Shown here: piece by piece, positions 19,062-40,317 of the stretch | Numbering within the stretch: position 1 is the first letter of the stretch | Layout of the letters: each line of letters begins with the position of its first letter | Source of the DNA: CADEEN01 sp963738425 | GTDB taxonomy: Bacteria; Pseudomonadota; Gammaproteobacteria; Burkholderiales; Burkholderiaceae_C | Reading direction: 5' to 3' | NCBI GenBank assembly: GCA_963738425.1 | Contig: CAVTWT010000003.1 | Span: 248,001-312,000, forward strand | Length of the DNA stretch: 64,000 nt | Made by a program: the position numbers and the translations under genes | The notes under the pieces: generated by a model | What the model was told of the DNA's origin: nothing | Seen by the model: only the letters and a program-made list of their open reading frames with translations | The model's database searches: none

Positions 19062-20060
19062 TCAGCTCTGAAGTTTCGAAACAGCGGGGTTGACCGAGAT
19101 CTCCGACGTCATCAGCGACGAGTTGCGCACGAAGTCGCCGAACACATGCGGCGGTTCGAAACCGTCCTTGCGCTGCAGCACGCGCCGCATGCGCCACAGC
19201 GCATAGGACAGCATCCACACGAGGTCGGTGGCGATAGCGTAGAGACGGGAGCGGTTCTTGATGAAGAAGCGGCGCCGTGACTCGAACCAGTAGCGCGGAA
19301 TGCGCCGCGGCTCGGGCGGGCGATCGACCAGGCCGGTGCTCGCGCCGACGACGTGAAAGACCCGGCTCTTCGGCACGTACCAGCAATCCCATCCGGCCCG
19401 TTTGGCTTGCAGGCAGTAGTCGGTTTCCTCGTAGTAGAGAAAGTAGTTCTCATCCATCAGGCCGACTTGCTCGAAGACCTCGCGCTTGACCATCAGGCTG
19501 GCGCCGGCCACCCAGTCGACACGGCTCTCGCGGTGCTGGTCCATCGGGTGGAGGATGGCCCAGCGCGACAGCAGCTTGGTGACGATGCCCAGCCTCAAGC
19601 CTCCGTCGAGCTCCGACAACAGCGACGGGAAGCGAAACGCGTACGGCCAGAGCACGCCGGGCTTCTCTTCGATGGCGCTTCCGGCCAGCCCGGCCTTCGG
19701 GTGCGCCGCCAGGAACTCCACCAGCGATGTCATCGTGCCGGGGTAGATCGTGGTGTCGGGGTTGAGCAGCCAGAAGTAGTCCGGCGGGTTGTCGCCGGCC
19801 AGTGCCGGGCCGATGACGTGGTTGTTGCCGTAGGCAAAGCCGCCATTGACCGGCGACTCGATCAGGCGCACCCAGTTCGACCAGCCTTGGCTGCGGATCG
19901 CTTCGGCCAGGCGCGCCGCCGAGCCATCCTGTGATTGGTTGTCGACCACCACCACCGACGCATGGCGGTAGGCGCGCACCTCGGCTTCGAGTGAACGCAG
20001 GCATTCGATGGTCAGTGCGGGCGTTCGGTAGTGAACGATGACGATGAGTACGGAGTTCAT
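19062..20060 (-). CDS. Glycosyltransferase family 2, rhamnosyltransferase-like
   Basis: A 332-residue GT-A enzyme. Motifs: VLIVIVHYRTPALTIECLRSL, VVVDNQSQDGS, NGGFAYGNNH, WLLNPDTTIYPG (DXD-equivalent PDT), DWVAGASLMVKR and the acceptor motif FLYYEETDYCLQAKRAGW, all typical of the rhamnosyltransferase/WbbL-like GT2 subgroup. The ATG at 20060 starts about 19 bases after the PKS stop and upstream in-frame codons lie inside the PKS gene, so I set the start there. Its location, cotranscribed with a PKS-TE gene, suggests glycosylation of the assembly-line product is possible; the alternative is that it simply belongs to EPS synthesis. Confidence 0.88.
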   Translation of the reverse strand: MNSVLIVIVHYRTPALTIECLRSLEAEVRAYRHASVVVVDNQSQDGSAARLAEAIRSQGWSNWVRLIESPVNGGFAYGNNHVIGPALAGDNPPDYFWLLNPDTTIYPGTMTSLVEFLAAHPKAGLAGSAIEEKPGVLWPYAFRFPSLLSELDGGLRLGIVTKLLSRWAILHPMDQHRESRVDWVAGASLMVKREVFEQVGLMDENYFLYYEETDYCLQAKRAGWDCWYVPKSRVFHVVGASTGLVDRPPEPRRIPRYWFESRRRFFIKNRSRLYAIATDLVWMLSYALWRMRRVLQRKDGFEPPHVFGDFVRNSSLMTSEISVNPAVSKLQS

Positions 20061-20079
20061 GGCTTGTTCATCCCTTGCT

Positions 20080-31352
<11,273 letters not shown>

Positions 31353-31704
31353 GGGAGGGTCATCATCGGTCAGCGGCGAAGCGCCGGGGTCGCAAGCACC
31401 GAGGCCGATCGTCGCTTGATCTGCTGCTCGGGTTGCGCTGAGTAAGTAAAGATTATTCTCGTGCCGCCGAGCGAACCGACCCCCCGATCGCACACCTGGG
31501 CGCTGTTTGGACACGTGCGCGCCGCCTTGACGTGATTTTGTTCCGACCGGCGGCCAGCCTCGCGCCTGTTTGGATGCGCCATCCTGCTCATCGCGGCCGC
31601 CGTTGTAGAGGCACATCGGCTTCGAGCACGGACTGCGGCACGATAATTCTCCAAACGTAACCTTGCTTGCCTTGGCCCTTGCGACCGAGGTTTTCCTCGT
31701 CTCC
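31353..31704. other. Divergent intergenic region between NRPS and epsI
   Basis: A 352-base stretch between the divergently transcribed NRPS and epsI genes. It is less GC-rich than its surroundings in two places (AGTAAGTAAAGATTATTCTC at 31440-31459 and CGATAATTCTCC at 31641-31652), which could be -10 regions for the minus- and plus-strand promoters respectively. No convincing -35 partners or sigma-54 site were found, and no open frame here looks coding. It must hold the promoter of the NRPS-PKS operon. Confidence 0.5.
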
Positions 31705-32388
31705 ATGAACCCCAGCCGTCGCAGTGTCGTGATCGCCAGCTCCATGACTGCCGTGGCCGCGGCAACGGCAGTCGCGCGTCATGTGCTGGCCGATGGCCAG
31801 AAGGCTTCGCCACCGCAGTTGGTGCGCATCGTGCCGCGCGAGTTCGCGGGCTGGCGCGAGTTGCCGACGGCGCCGACCGTGGTCAGCGCACAGACGCAGG
31901 ACATGCTGCAGTCGATCTACAACGAGATCCTGGCGCGTGTCTACGCGGCGGCCGATGGCTACCAGGTGATGCTGTCGATCGCCTACGGCGGCGATCAGCG
32001 CGGCGTGTTGCGCGCGCACAAGCCCGAGGTCTGCTATCCGGCGCAGGGCTTCAAGCTGCTCGACAGCGCAGAGATGGTCTTGAGCACGGACCACGGTCCG
32101 ATCCCGACGCGCACATTGCGCACCGTGCTCGGCCCACGCAACGAACCGGTGATGTACTGGTTTGCGTATGCCGGGCGCACCAGTGCCTCGGCGTGGGAAC
32201 GCCGCCTGCAGAGCCTGCGCCTGACGCTGACCGGCCAGGTGCCCGATGGCTTGTTGTTTCGCGTCTCATCGATCGATGCCGACGCGAAACGCGCTTGGGC
32301 GCGCCAAGGCGACTTCGTGCGTGCGCTGCTCGGCGCCTGCACGCCGCTGGCGCGCGCGCGGCTGGCCGGACTCGACGCCGCCGCGTAG
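31705..32388 (+). CDS. epsI: EpsI family protein, exosortase-associated (DUF3485)
   Basis: A 227-residue protein of the EpsI/DUF3485 family, which accompanies or is fused to exosortases in EPS loci. It begins MNPSRRSVVIASSMTAVAAA with a signal-like or anchor segment carrying a double arginine. Family features are IVPREFAGWREL, the tyrosine-containing VMLSIAYGGDQ and the highly conserved HKPEVCYPAQGF (residues ~113-124), followed by RTLRTVLG and PVMYWFAYAG. Its function is unproven; it is thought to act in the periplasm with XrtB and polymer export. In typical XrtB clusters epsI lies next to xrtB, but here xrtB is at 47.4-48.3 kb, about 15 kb away and on the other strand. It is the first gene of a plus-strand group with the G8 lipoprotein. 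Confidence 0.88.
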   Translation: MNPSRRSVVIASSMTAVAAATAVARHVLADGQKASPPQLVRIVPREFAGWRELPTAPTVVSAQTQDMLQSIYNEILARVYAAADGYQVMLSIAYGGDQRGVLRAHKPEVCYPAQGFKLLDSAEMVLSTDHGPIPTRTLRTVLGPRNEPVMYWFAYAGRTSASAWERRLQSLRLTLTGQVPDGLLFRVSSIDADAKRAWARQGDFVRALLGACTPLARARLAGLDAAA

Positions 32389-32748
32389 TGCCGCAGTGGG
32401 CGCGCCGCCGCATGCGTTCGTAGTTCACGTCGGCTTGCGAGTGCTGTAAGGGCCGGCAACAACTGCATTGGCCGGCGGTGCACGCCGCGTGTGCGCTGGA
32501 TGTGGAGCAATTCACGGGCTATCGACGTGAGCCGGTGTTGTTCGTGAGTTGTTGACGTGCAGTTTTGCCGCGCGTTCTGAGAGGCGAAACGCCACCGCTG
32601 CACCAGCGCCTTACAGCCGGCAGGTGCCACGTCGATACCGTCAACGCTCGCATCGACAAACAGCGGCCGCGCGACTCGAAGAAGTTGCCGGCAACGACAG
32701 GGGGAGTGGCCAGGTCGATGCAGAGCCCTCATCGACTTGCGCCCGCTC
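32389..32748. other. Intergenic region upstream of G8 copy 2
   Basis: A 360-base gap between epsI and the second G8 protein gene. I looked for coding frames, hairpins and promoter elements and found nothing convincing: translated frames on both strands are short or composition-driven, with no family resemblance. A promoter for the G8 lipoprotein gene is likely here because the gap is long, but I cannot place it. Confidence 0.4.
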
Positions 32749-35700
32749 ATGAAATTGTCATCCGCTCCAGCCCATCGCCTGTCTGTCTTGCTCGTGTGCC
32801 TTGCACTCGGCGCGTGCTGGGGCGGTGATGACGATCCCAACGGCGTGGCGCGTGAAGAGTTCGAAGCGCGCCGCGACCGTATCGCGCCCACACTGGCGCT
32901 GGCCAGCCCAACGTCCGCGGCGTCGATGGAGAGTCTGCAATCCACGCTGGCATTGGCCGGCACGGCAAGTGACGACCGCGTGATCTCGCGCGTCACCTGG
33001 GTCAACGACCGCGGCGGCAGCGGCCTGGCCTACCAGAGCGAGGCCGCGGCCAGCGTGACCTGGAGCGCCTCGAACATCGCACTGGCCGAAGGTGTCAACA
33101 ACATCGTGCTGCGGGCCTATGACAGGGCCGGCAACAGCGCCACGAGGGCGCTGCAGGTCAATCACGATCCGCAGCAGTCGCACTCCGCCGGGCAGTGCAG
33201 ATCCGGCGCCGATCGACCCGGGCCTGCCGGCACCTGCACCGATCCCCGCGCCGCCGGTCGGGCCTGTGACAACGGCACCTGGCGAATTGCGCTGGAGCGA
33301 CGCGGCGACATGGGGCGGGTCGGTGCCCGGTGCAGGCGCTGAGGTGGTGGTGCCGGCTGGCGCGACGGTGGTACTCGACACCGACAGCGGCGGTGCTGGG
33401 CAACCTGAGCATTGAAGGCACGCTGCGCTTTGCTGCGGCCGATGTTGAACTCAAAGCTGCGGCCATCCAGGTCAGCGGCGCGCTGCAGATCGGCAGTGCC
33501 CAAGCGCCGCACCTGCACCGCGCCACCATCACGCTGAGCGGCGCGCCGCAGAGCAGCGGCAACAACGGCATCGCCCGCGGCCTGAACGTGCAGGGCGGCC
33601 GGCTTGGAGCTGTACGGCGCCATCCCGCAGCCTGTGTGGACCCGCCTGGGCGACCACGCCACCGCCGGCACGACCCAACTCGCGCTGGCCGCCCCCGCCA
33701 ACTGGCGCGCAGGCGACACCATCGCCGTCGGCCCCAGCGACTTCTACGGCGCTGGCCGCCACCGAGCGACTGAGCCTGGCCAGCGACGCCAGCGGCCAGC
33801 GCATCGCCACCCGCAGCCCGCTGAGCCGCCGCGCGCTGGGGCCGCCTGCAACACGTCACCAGCGCCGGCATGAGCCTGACCCCCGAGCCCGGCTACAGCC
33901 CGCCCGTGGCCCCCGCGCCCACCGTGCTCGACGAACGCGCCCCGGTGGCCAACCTGACGCGCAACATCGTCATCCAGGGCATCGACGACGCCGCCTGGCG
34001 CAGCGCCGGCTTCGGCGCCCACGTCATGGTCATGGACCTCAGAAGCAAGATCGTCATCGACGGCGTCGAGATGCGCCGCATGGGCCAGGCCGGCACCCTG
34101 GGCCGCTACCCCATGCACTGGCACATGCTCAGCTACGCCAACGGCAGCCTGCTCGGCGATGCCGTGGGCCACAGCATCAAGAACAGCGCCATCTGGCAAT
34201 CCGCCCAGCGCTGCATCGTCCTGCACGCCACCAACGGCGTCGAAGTCAGGAACAACATCTGCCACGACATCGCCGGCCACGCCTACTTCTTGGAAGACGC
34301 CGTCGAACGGCGCAACGTCATCGAAGGCAACCTGGCGCTGATGATCAGAAGCCCGGCCGCGGGCAAAGCCCTCAAAGTCCACGAGACCCCCATCTTCCAG
34401 GCCGGCGCCTCAGGCTTCTGGCTGACCAACCCCGACAACACCGTGCGCGCCAACCTGGCCGGCGACGCCCAAGGCAACGGCTTCTGGCTGTCGTTCGCGC
34501 GCAAGCCCAGCGGCCCGAGTGCCAACGTCGCCCTGCTGCCCGACCGGCTGCCCCTGGGCGTGTTCGACGACAACATCGCCCACTCCAACGGCCAGCCCGG
34601 CATCAACCTGGACTGGGTGGTGCAAGACGAAGCCGGCAACGTCGCGCCCAGCCGCTACATGCCCACCGTGGACGGCAGCGAGAGCCGCAGCGACAACACA
34701 CTGCGCGTGGCCATGCGCCGCAACACCGTCTACAAGAACGGCGGGCACGGCCTGTGGAACCGCATCAACCGCCCCGACTACCCCGAATGGGTCAGCGCCG
34801 ACAACGCCGGCGTGCACTTTGCCGGCGCCGGCGACGACGGCGTCATCAGCCGCGGCCTGCTCGTCGGCCAGAGCCTGAACCACAGCGGCGCCTACCCGCC
34901 AGGCGCCCAGCTGCCGTCGGCCTTCGCCACCTACCACTCGACGTTTGCGATGCGCGACAACACGGTCGTCAACTTCGCCTTCGTGGACGGCCAGTCCAGC
35001 GGCGCCTTCCGCACCAACGACTACTACACGCTCGGCGTCGACAAGGGCCCGCTGCGCAACCCCAACAACCGTCTGATCGCCAGCCACCCCGGCTATCGCG
35101 CCCTGCCGCCGCACCTGGACGGCCAGCCGCTGGCCAACCGCCACTGGAGCTTTGCCGGGGCGCTGTGGGACCCGCACGGCTACTGGGGCCCGAAGGGCAA
35201 CTTCTGGGTCTACGACCAGCCCTTCCTCACCGCAGGCGCGAGCTGCCAGGCCGTGGCCCCGGCCGGACGCAACGGCCAGTCCTGCAGCGGCGAGTACTAC
35301 GGCGTGGGCAGCTTCCAGACCGACTTCGACAACAGCCGCTACAACTTCCTGGCCCCGATCGAGGTCACGCGCCAGGATGCCAACGGCGACACGATCGGCA
35401 ACTGGAGCGTCGGCGACGGCGCCACCAGCACGTTCCTGGGCAACATGCGCCACTTTGCGGCGCGGCCCAATGGGCGCTACGTTCTGCGGTTTCCGGGCAA
35501 GCCCAACCCGCGCTGGTTTGCGATGACGGTGGGCAATGCCTTCCGAGCCAGCGACTCGATGCTGATGGCGGTGGCCTTCGACGGCAACACGACGGCCACC
35601 GGCCACACGGTGTCGGGCTACCAGTATGGCCGCGAGGCGCCGCCCGAGCCGAGCACGACGCGCGTCTTCAGCCCAGCGGCCAGCCTGGCCGAGGTCGCCG

Positions 35701-35855
35701 CCAGCCCCGGCACCAAGCTCTGGCAGGACCGCGCCAACCACCTCGTCTGGTTCAAACTCCAGGGCGGCCTGCCTTATCCCAATGCAGCCGGCCTCGCACC
35801 AGACTCGGATGAGGCGGTCTATCGAGCCCTCAGCGTGGTCTTGAAGGGCGGCTAG
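32749..35855 (+). CDS. G8-domain / beta-helix lipoprotein, CEMIP/TMEM2-like, copy 2 (five frameshifts)
   Basis: Paralogue of the protein at 10735-13399, about 1,033 residues after repair. It starts MKLSSAPAHRLSVLLVCLAL with a lipoprotein signal (lipobox LGAC, then WGGDDD). An extra Ig-like domain follows (about 45-145, TLALAGTASDDRVISRVTW), then a proline/alanine linker, a G8 domain (LRWSDAATWGGSVPGAG) and a beta-helix with RNIVIQG, GFGAHVMVM, GRYPMHWHM, NGVEVRNNICHD and HAYFLEDAVERRN. The last 660 residues read in one frame and are highly similar to copy 1. The first 1.1 kb slips near 33178, 33390, 33604, 33752 and 33840, each consistent with one extra base. The paralogue's sequence shows the correct frame through most of these. 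It is likely an outer-membrane or periplasmic lipoprotein acting on a polysaccharide; substrate unknown. Confidence 0.82.
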
Positions 35856-36165
35856 AGCCCCACCGGCGCCGCACAAGGTCAAGGCGTTGGCTGCCATTGC
35901 TAACGATTTCGAAACAGTTGCGGACAATCTTCGGCCGCAAAAGCCCCTAACATTTGTTGGCCAGTTGCTGTAGCCAGCGACTGGCCGGCGTGCTTGCCGC
36001 GCTGGTGAAAAAGATTCTGCCGCTTTCTGGGCGGCCGGCCTCCACGCAACTTGGAAGCAGTCGAGACGAAGGATTCGTTCCCGTCTGGCGGGTCGCTGTT
36101 TGCCTGCCGCTTTCACGTCAGAGCGCTGCCGTCGTTGGGTCAAAACATCAAATGAGAACAATCAA
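35856..36165. other. Intergenic region between G8 copy 2 and SGNH lipoprotein
   Basis: A 310-base gap. Near 35958-35984 there is an imperfect hairpin built from GGCCAGTTGCTG and CAGCGACTGGCC, which could terminate or attenuate transcription after the G8 gene. The stretch just before it (35880-35950) is relatively AT-rich. No coding frame or clear promoter was seen. Confidence 0.4.
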
Positions 36166-37753
36166 TTGAAGCCGGTCCATTTGCTCTTCTGTTCCGTGGC
36201 CGTTCTGCTGGTGGGTTGTGGGGGTGGCGGCAATGCCAGCGACGCAGGCGGCCTCACGTCCGGCGTTGCGGATGTCCCGGTGCCTTCGACATCTCCCGCC
36301 ACCGGCTCCGTGACTCACCAGCTGCCGGCTGGACATTTGTCGCCCACGAGAACGAGGTGTTCAGCGTCACGACTCCGCGCGTGGTGCGCTATGGCGCTGG
36401 CAACACGTGGCTGCAAAGAACAGTCACTGGCCCGGCGAGTTGTTCCAACAACTACTTCGGCACCGATCCTCTGGTTGGCCAGGTCAAGCGCTGCGAAGCC
36501 AATGCCAGCGCCGCACCTGCCGTGCAGGCGCCTTCGCCCGCGCCGGCGGCGGCCCCCGCGCCAGCCCCAGTGCCTGCGCGCGCTCCCTCGCCGGTTTCTG
36601 CACCTGCGCCTGCGCCTGCGCCTGCACCGGCACCTGCGCCGGCACCTGCGCCAGCACCGGCTCGGCGCCGGCACCAGCGCCGGCAGCGGCGCCGATCTCC
36701 GCACCAGCGCCGGCAGCAGCGCCGACGCTCGGCAATGCGCTGAACTCGGCCCGTGTGTTCATCTCCGGCCACAGCCTGACCGATGACCCCTTGGGTGAGT
36801 TCATGAGCGCGATTGCGCAAAGCATGAGCACGCCCATGTCATGGAACGAGCAGATCGTTCTGGGCTCGCCGATCCGCGCCCGCACCCGCGGCGGCAACCC
36901 GGCCGACGAGAGCTTCTCCGGCTACCGCACTGGCAAGAACCGCAGCGGCTCGGGCATGAATGTTGCCGCCGAGCTGGCCAACCCGCAGACCCTGGGTGGC
37001 GAGCGCTACGACACGCTGCTGCTGACCGAGCGCCATGACCTGGCCAATGTGCTGATGTGGGAAGACACCGTGCGCTACGCCCGTCACTTCCACGAGCGCC
37101 TGATCACCGGCAACGCACGGGCCAATACGTACCTGTACCACGCCTGGCTCGAAGTCACGAACAAGAGCGATCCCAGCGCCTGGATCAACTACGAACGTGC
37201 CGCGGCGCCCGCTTGGCAGTGTGTTGCCGCACGGGTCAACCAATCGTTGGCCGGTTCGGGGCGCTCCGACCGCATGGCCTATCTGCCGGCCGGTCTGGCA
37301 CTGGCCAACTTGGTCGAGCAGGCCACGCGCAGCGGCGTTGCCGGCATCTCCGGCGGCAGCGTGCGCGAGACGATGGACCGCCTGTTCTCCGACGACGTGC
37401 ACATGACCCGCATGGGCAGCTACTACATGGCGCTGGTCAGCTACGCTTCGGTCTACCGGCGCTCGCCGGTGGGGGCCTGGGCACCTGCCGAGGTCAGTGC
37501 GCAGCAGGCGCGCTCGCTGCAAGAGATCGCCTGGCAGTCGGTGGCCAACCACTACAACAGCACCAGCGCTCCGTCGATGTCGCAATGCCAGGCCGTGATG
37601 CGCGAGCAGTACTGCTCTGCATTCGCCGGCTACAAGGGTGGCGCGGGCATGCTCAACGGCTGCGTCAGCAAGTTCTCCACGCAATCGCAGGACAACCCGT
37701 TTTACTACAACGCCAGCACCGACGCGGGCTATTGGTTCCCGGCGCCGCGTTGA
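36166..37753 (+). CDS. SGNH-hydrolase-like lipoprotein with Pro/Ala linker (frameshifted)
   Basis: Envelope protein of about 529 residues after repair. The N-terminus KPVHLLFCSVAVLLVGCGGG is a lipoprotein signal (lipobox LVGC). The start is TTG 36166, or an ATG at 36152 if one base is missing. A small module follows (FVAHENEVFSV, RVVRYGAGNTW, TVTGPASCSNNYFGTDPLVG) of a type often appended to secreted bacterial enzymes, then a long proline/alanine linker (36.53-36.74 kb). The C-terminal ~330 residues look like a GDSL/SGNH hydrolase: FISGHSLTDD supplies the nucleophile serine block and FSDDVHMTRMGSYYMA supplies the Asp-x-x-His block. An esterase acting on acyl groups of the polymer is plausible. 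The frame shifts near 36328 and 36661, both consistent with a missing base. It is convergent with the WecG-STAS gene. Confidence 0.72.
36531..36740 (+). repeat. Proline/alanine low-complexity linker repeat
   Basis: About 210 bases of degenerate CCTGCG/CCGGCA hexamers inside the SGNH lipoprotein gene, encoding an alternating Pro-Ala tract. Such repeats are prone to slippage, and one of the two frame breaks of the gene lies here (about 36661). The tract probably forms an extended spacer holding the hydrolase domain away from the membrane. Confidence 0.7.
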
Positions 37754-37777
37754 GGACAGCCGGCGACTGACCGGGCG

Positions 37778-38944
37778 TCAGTCACCGCGGTCGAGCAGGT
37801 GTTGCGCGCCGTAGGCGCGCACATCGGCACGCAGCGCGCGGTGAGTCACCGAGCTGGCGCGCACGGCCCGTGGAGTCACCTGCCAGGCGTCGATCAAGGC
37901 CATCAGGCCCAGCATCGAGCTGTCGATAGCCGGTGCGGCGCTCAGGTCGAATTCGACGCTGCTGCCAGCGCGCAGCAGGCCGGCCAGCGTCACGCGAAGC
38001 GACTTCTGATCGGCGTCGCGTCGCCAGTCGCCGGACAGGGTGATCACGGCCGTGCCTGCATGGATCTGCTCGACGCTGAACTGCGGCGCTTGCTTGGCGC
38101 CGGTGGGCAGGATGCTGAGCCAGCGCCGCGCCGACCAAGGCAACAGGCCGGTCATCAGCGTGCCGATGAGCATGCGGCCATCGCTCCAGTAGCGCCGCCA
38201 CAGCTGCGGCTCCTGGACGATGCGCCACACCCACTCCAGGCCCGTGCGCTGCATCCACGCTGGCGCACGCTCGATGCTTTGCGCCGCGAAGTTGATGACC
38301 GCACCGAGGTGGCTGATCACCGGCGCATGCAGGCGCGCGCGGTTGCGTTCGATCCAGGCCTGGCCCTTCTTCGCGCCCAGCGCGACGAGCACGAACTCGG
38401 CGCCGCTGGCATTGATGCGCGCGATCGTCTCCTCCGAGCTCATGGCCTCGATGTCGCCGAAGCCGCCTTCGTCGTGGCCGACACATTCGAAGCCCTGGGC
38501 TTGGGCGTTCAACTGTGCGGCGGCCTGCGGCGCCGACACCCGGCGGGCCACCAAACAGAAAGAGCTTGATCGGCGGCGCTGCGCCGAGCGGCCGGCGGTC
38601 TGCAAGCGCTCGAACAGGTCGGCGCCTGCCACGCGGCCCGGCAGGCCGATGCCCATCCAGCGCGCGGCCAGCACGATCGGAAAGCCGTCGGCCACGCTCA
38701 GATCGCTGCGCAGCACCGAGCCGCGGAAATCGCGCTCATGCGCTGCAGCGGCGACGAAGTTGACGTTGGGCGTCGACAGGAAGCACGGCCGCCGCGTCAC
38801 CACGCAGCGCTGGATGTGTTCGGTCGTGCCTGCCAGATCGATGCGATCGAAGACCAGGCCGAGCAGCGCGTGCACGTCGCGGCCGAGATCGAGTTCGCGC
38901 CGGCCCGAGGCGGCGCGCACGATCAGCGCGTCATCGGGTGGCAT
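37778..38944 (-). CDS. WecG/TagA-type glycosyltransferase fused to a STAS domain
   Basis: A 388-residue protein. Residues ~30-260 are a WecG/TagA/CpsF (GT26) glycosyltransferase: FLSTPNVNFVAAAAHERDFR, SDLSVADGFPIVLAARWMG, VAGADLFE, FVLVALGAKKGQAWIERNR and LGAVINFAAQSIERAPAWMQ, with the usual GLEWVWRIVQEP tail. Residues ~290-385 form a STAS-like domain (DLSAAPAIDSSMLGLMALID), normally an anti-sigma-antagonist or regulatory module. The fusion is unusual. The 12-odd residues around 38527-38585 read out of frame (QRRRSSSFCLVARRV); the shifted frame gives IKLFLFGGPPGVG as the family requires, so a compensating pair of indels is present. It is probably a cytoplasmic enzyme that adds a sugar to a lipid-linked EPS intermediate. 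ATG 38944 starts 24 bases after the upstream GT2 gene. Confidence 0.85.
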   Translation of the reverse strand: MPPDDALIVRAASGRRELDLGRDVHALLGLVFDRIDLAGTTEHIQRCVVTRRPCFLSTPNVNFVAAAAHERDFRGSVLRSDLSVADGFPIVLAARWMGIGLPGRVAGADLFERLQTAGRSAQRRRSSSFCLVARRVSAPQAAAQLNAQAQGFECVGHDEGGFGDIEAMSSEETIARINASGAEFVLVALGAKKGQAWIERNRARLHAPVISHLGAVINFAAQSIERAPAWMQRTGLEWVWRIVQEPQLWRRYWSDGRMLIGTLMTGLLPWSARRWLSILPTGAKQAPQFSVEQIHAGTAVITLSGDWRRDADQKSLRVTLAGLLRAGSSVEFDLSAAPAIDSSMLGLMALIDAWQVTPRAVRASSVTHRALRADVRAYGAQHLLDRGD

Positions 38945-38968
38945 TGCTGCCGGCGACGATGCAAGGCC

Positions 38969-40168
38969 TCAATCGCCTTCACGTTTGGCCCGCACCCAGG
39001 TCGATTGGCGCTTCCACAGGAAAGCGGCGTACATCGGCAGCTTGCGCAAGGCGTAGGCCGGCGCGGTGAGCAGCAGCTCGGACAGCGCGATGATGTCGCG
39101 GCCGGCGAGGCGCCAGGCGGCGAGGATCGACAGCACCAGCAGCGCCAACGCAACGGTGCTGATCAGCAACGGCGCCGCGCTCGCGCCGAGCCACCACGCC
39201 AACGCGCCGAGCAGCGCCAGGCCAAGCTGCAACTGCACCAGCAGCGCCAGGGGCGGCACCATCAGGTCGGCCGCCATCGCCATCAGGCGGGCATCGGCAC
39301 GGCGCAGCCCGGCAGCGAGCAGGCGCGGGCCGTGCGCGAACATCAGCGCCAGGTTGCCATGCTCCCAGCGGCGGCGCTGCGAGGCCGCGGCGTCGTCGGA
39401 GGCCGGGAACTTGCTGGTCACGCGCGCTTGCGGCGCGAACAGCGGCGGCTGGCCGCGCAGCGCCAGGTCGGCGCCAAGCTGCACGTCCTCGGCGATGTGG
39501 CCGCTGGCCAGAGGGGCGTCACGCAGCAAGGGCCAGGGGAACGCCATGCCCGTGCCCATCAACTGGCACGGTGCGCCGATAGTCCACCAGCCGAGCGGGC
39601 GCACGCGGTTGCGCACGCGCCAGGCGAAGGCGGAGACGCGGGCGCGCAGGCCCGAGCCGGCGGGCGCATTCATTTCGTACAGCGCCTGTACCGGCCTGCC
39701 GGTGCTGTTGCACAGGCCGGCGAGCGTATCGAGCGCGCCGGCATCGAGCAGGCAATCGGCATCGACGATCAGCACCACGGCCGGCGGCTGCGCGCTCAGA
39801 TGGCGCACACCGAAGTCGAGCGCGAAGCCCTTGCCGCGGCGCTGCGTGTCGCTGCGTTCGATGACGTCGGCGCCGGCCAGGCGCGCCACGGCCGCGGTGT
39901 CGTCGTTGCAGTTGTCGGCGACGACGAGCAGCCGGTCGCCCGCGCGCAGTTGCGCTTGCAGGCACCGCAGCGTCGCTGCGATGCCTGCCGCTTCGTTGTG
40001 CGCGGGAATCAGCACCGCCACCTCGGCGTCGGATCGACGGGGTGCCGCGGCAGCGGGTGCTCGGCGCCCACCGTGCGCCAGCAGCACTTGCGAACACAGC
40101 ACCAGCACCGGTAGCGCGGCCAGAGCGCACAGCGCGCCCAGGGCGTAGGTCAGGGGGCTCCACCACAT
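38969..40168 (-). CDS. Membrane glycosyltransferase family 2
   Basis: A 399-residue GT2 enzyme with membrane segments at both ends: an N-terminal helix (LTYALGALCALAALPVLVL) and two or three C-terminal helices. The catalytic core has VAVLIPAHNEAAGIAATL, RLLVVADNCNDDT, VLIVDADCLLDAG (DXD), AEDVQLGADLAL (ED) and SQRRRWEHGN (QXXRW-like), so it resembles processive or cellulose-synthase-like GT2 proteins that make or extend a polymer at the membrane. An in-frame TTG lies nine bases upstream of ATG 40168; I prefer the ATG. It belongs to the minus-strand EPS operon between the 2OG oxygenase and the WecG-STAS gene. Confidence 0.87.
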   Translation of the reverse strand: MWWSPLTYALGALCALAALPVLVLCSQVLLAHGGRRAPAAAAPRRSDAEVAVLIPAHNEAAGIAATLRCLQAQLRAGDRLLVVADNCNDDTAAVARLAGADVIERSDTQRRGKGFALDFGVRHLSAQPPAVVLIVDADCLLDAGALDTLAGLCNSTGRPVQALYEMNAPAGSGLRARVSAFAWRVRNRVRPLGWWTIGAPCQLMGTGMAFPWPLLRDAPLASGHIAEDVQLGADLALRGQPPLFAPQARVTSKFPASDDAAASQRRRWEHGNLALMFAHGPRLLAAGLRRADARLMAMAADLMVPPLALLVQLQLGLALLGALAWWLGASAAPLLISTVALALLVLSILAAWRLAGRDIIALSELLLTAPAYALRKLPMYAAFLWKRQSTWVRAKREGD

Positions 40169-40317
40169 GGGCGTCAAGCCGTGGCGACGTCCGCGGCGCG
40201 GCAGCGCGACAGCAGCGGGTGGGCCTCGGTGTCGATAGAGTGGCCGGCCAGCGGCGGCTGATGGGTCAGGTAGGCAATGCGCATGACATCGGGCCTTTGC
40301 AGCCCTTGGCAGAAGTG

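Noticed and set aside
31630..31660. Possible sigma-54 promoter before epsI (GGCACG followed by TTCT)
   Set aside because: The -24 GG is present, but the required -12 GC ten bases downstream is missing.
32389..32748. Possible transposase remnant upstream of G8 copy 2
   Set aside because: No frame on either strand showed DDE or other transposase features, and no terminal inverted repeats were found.
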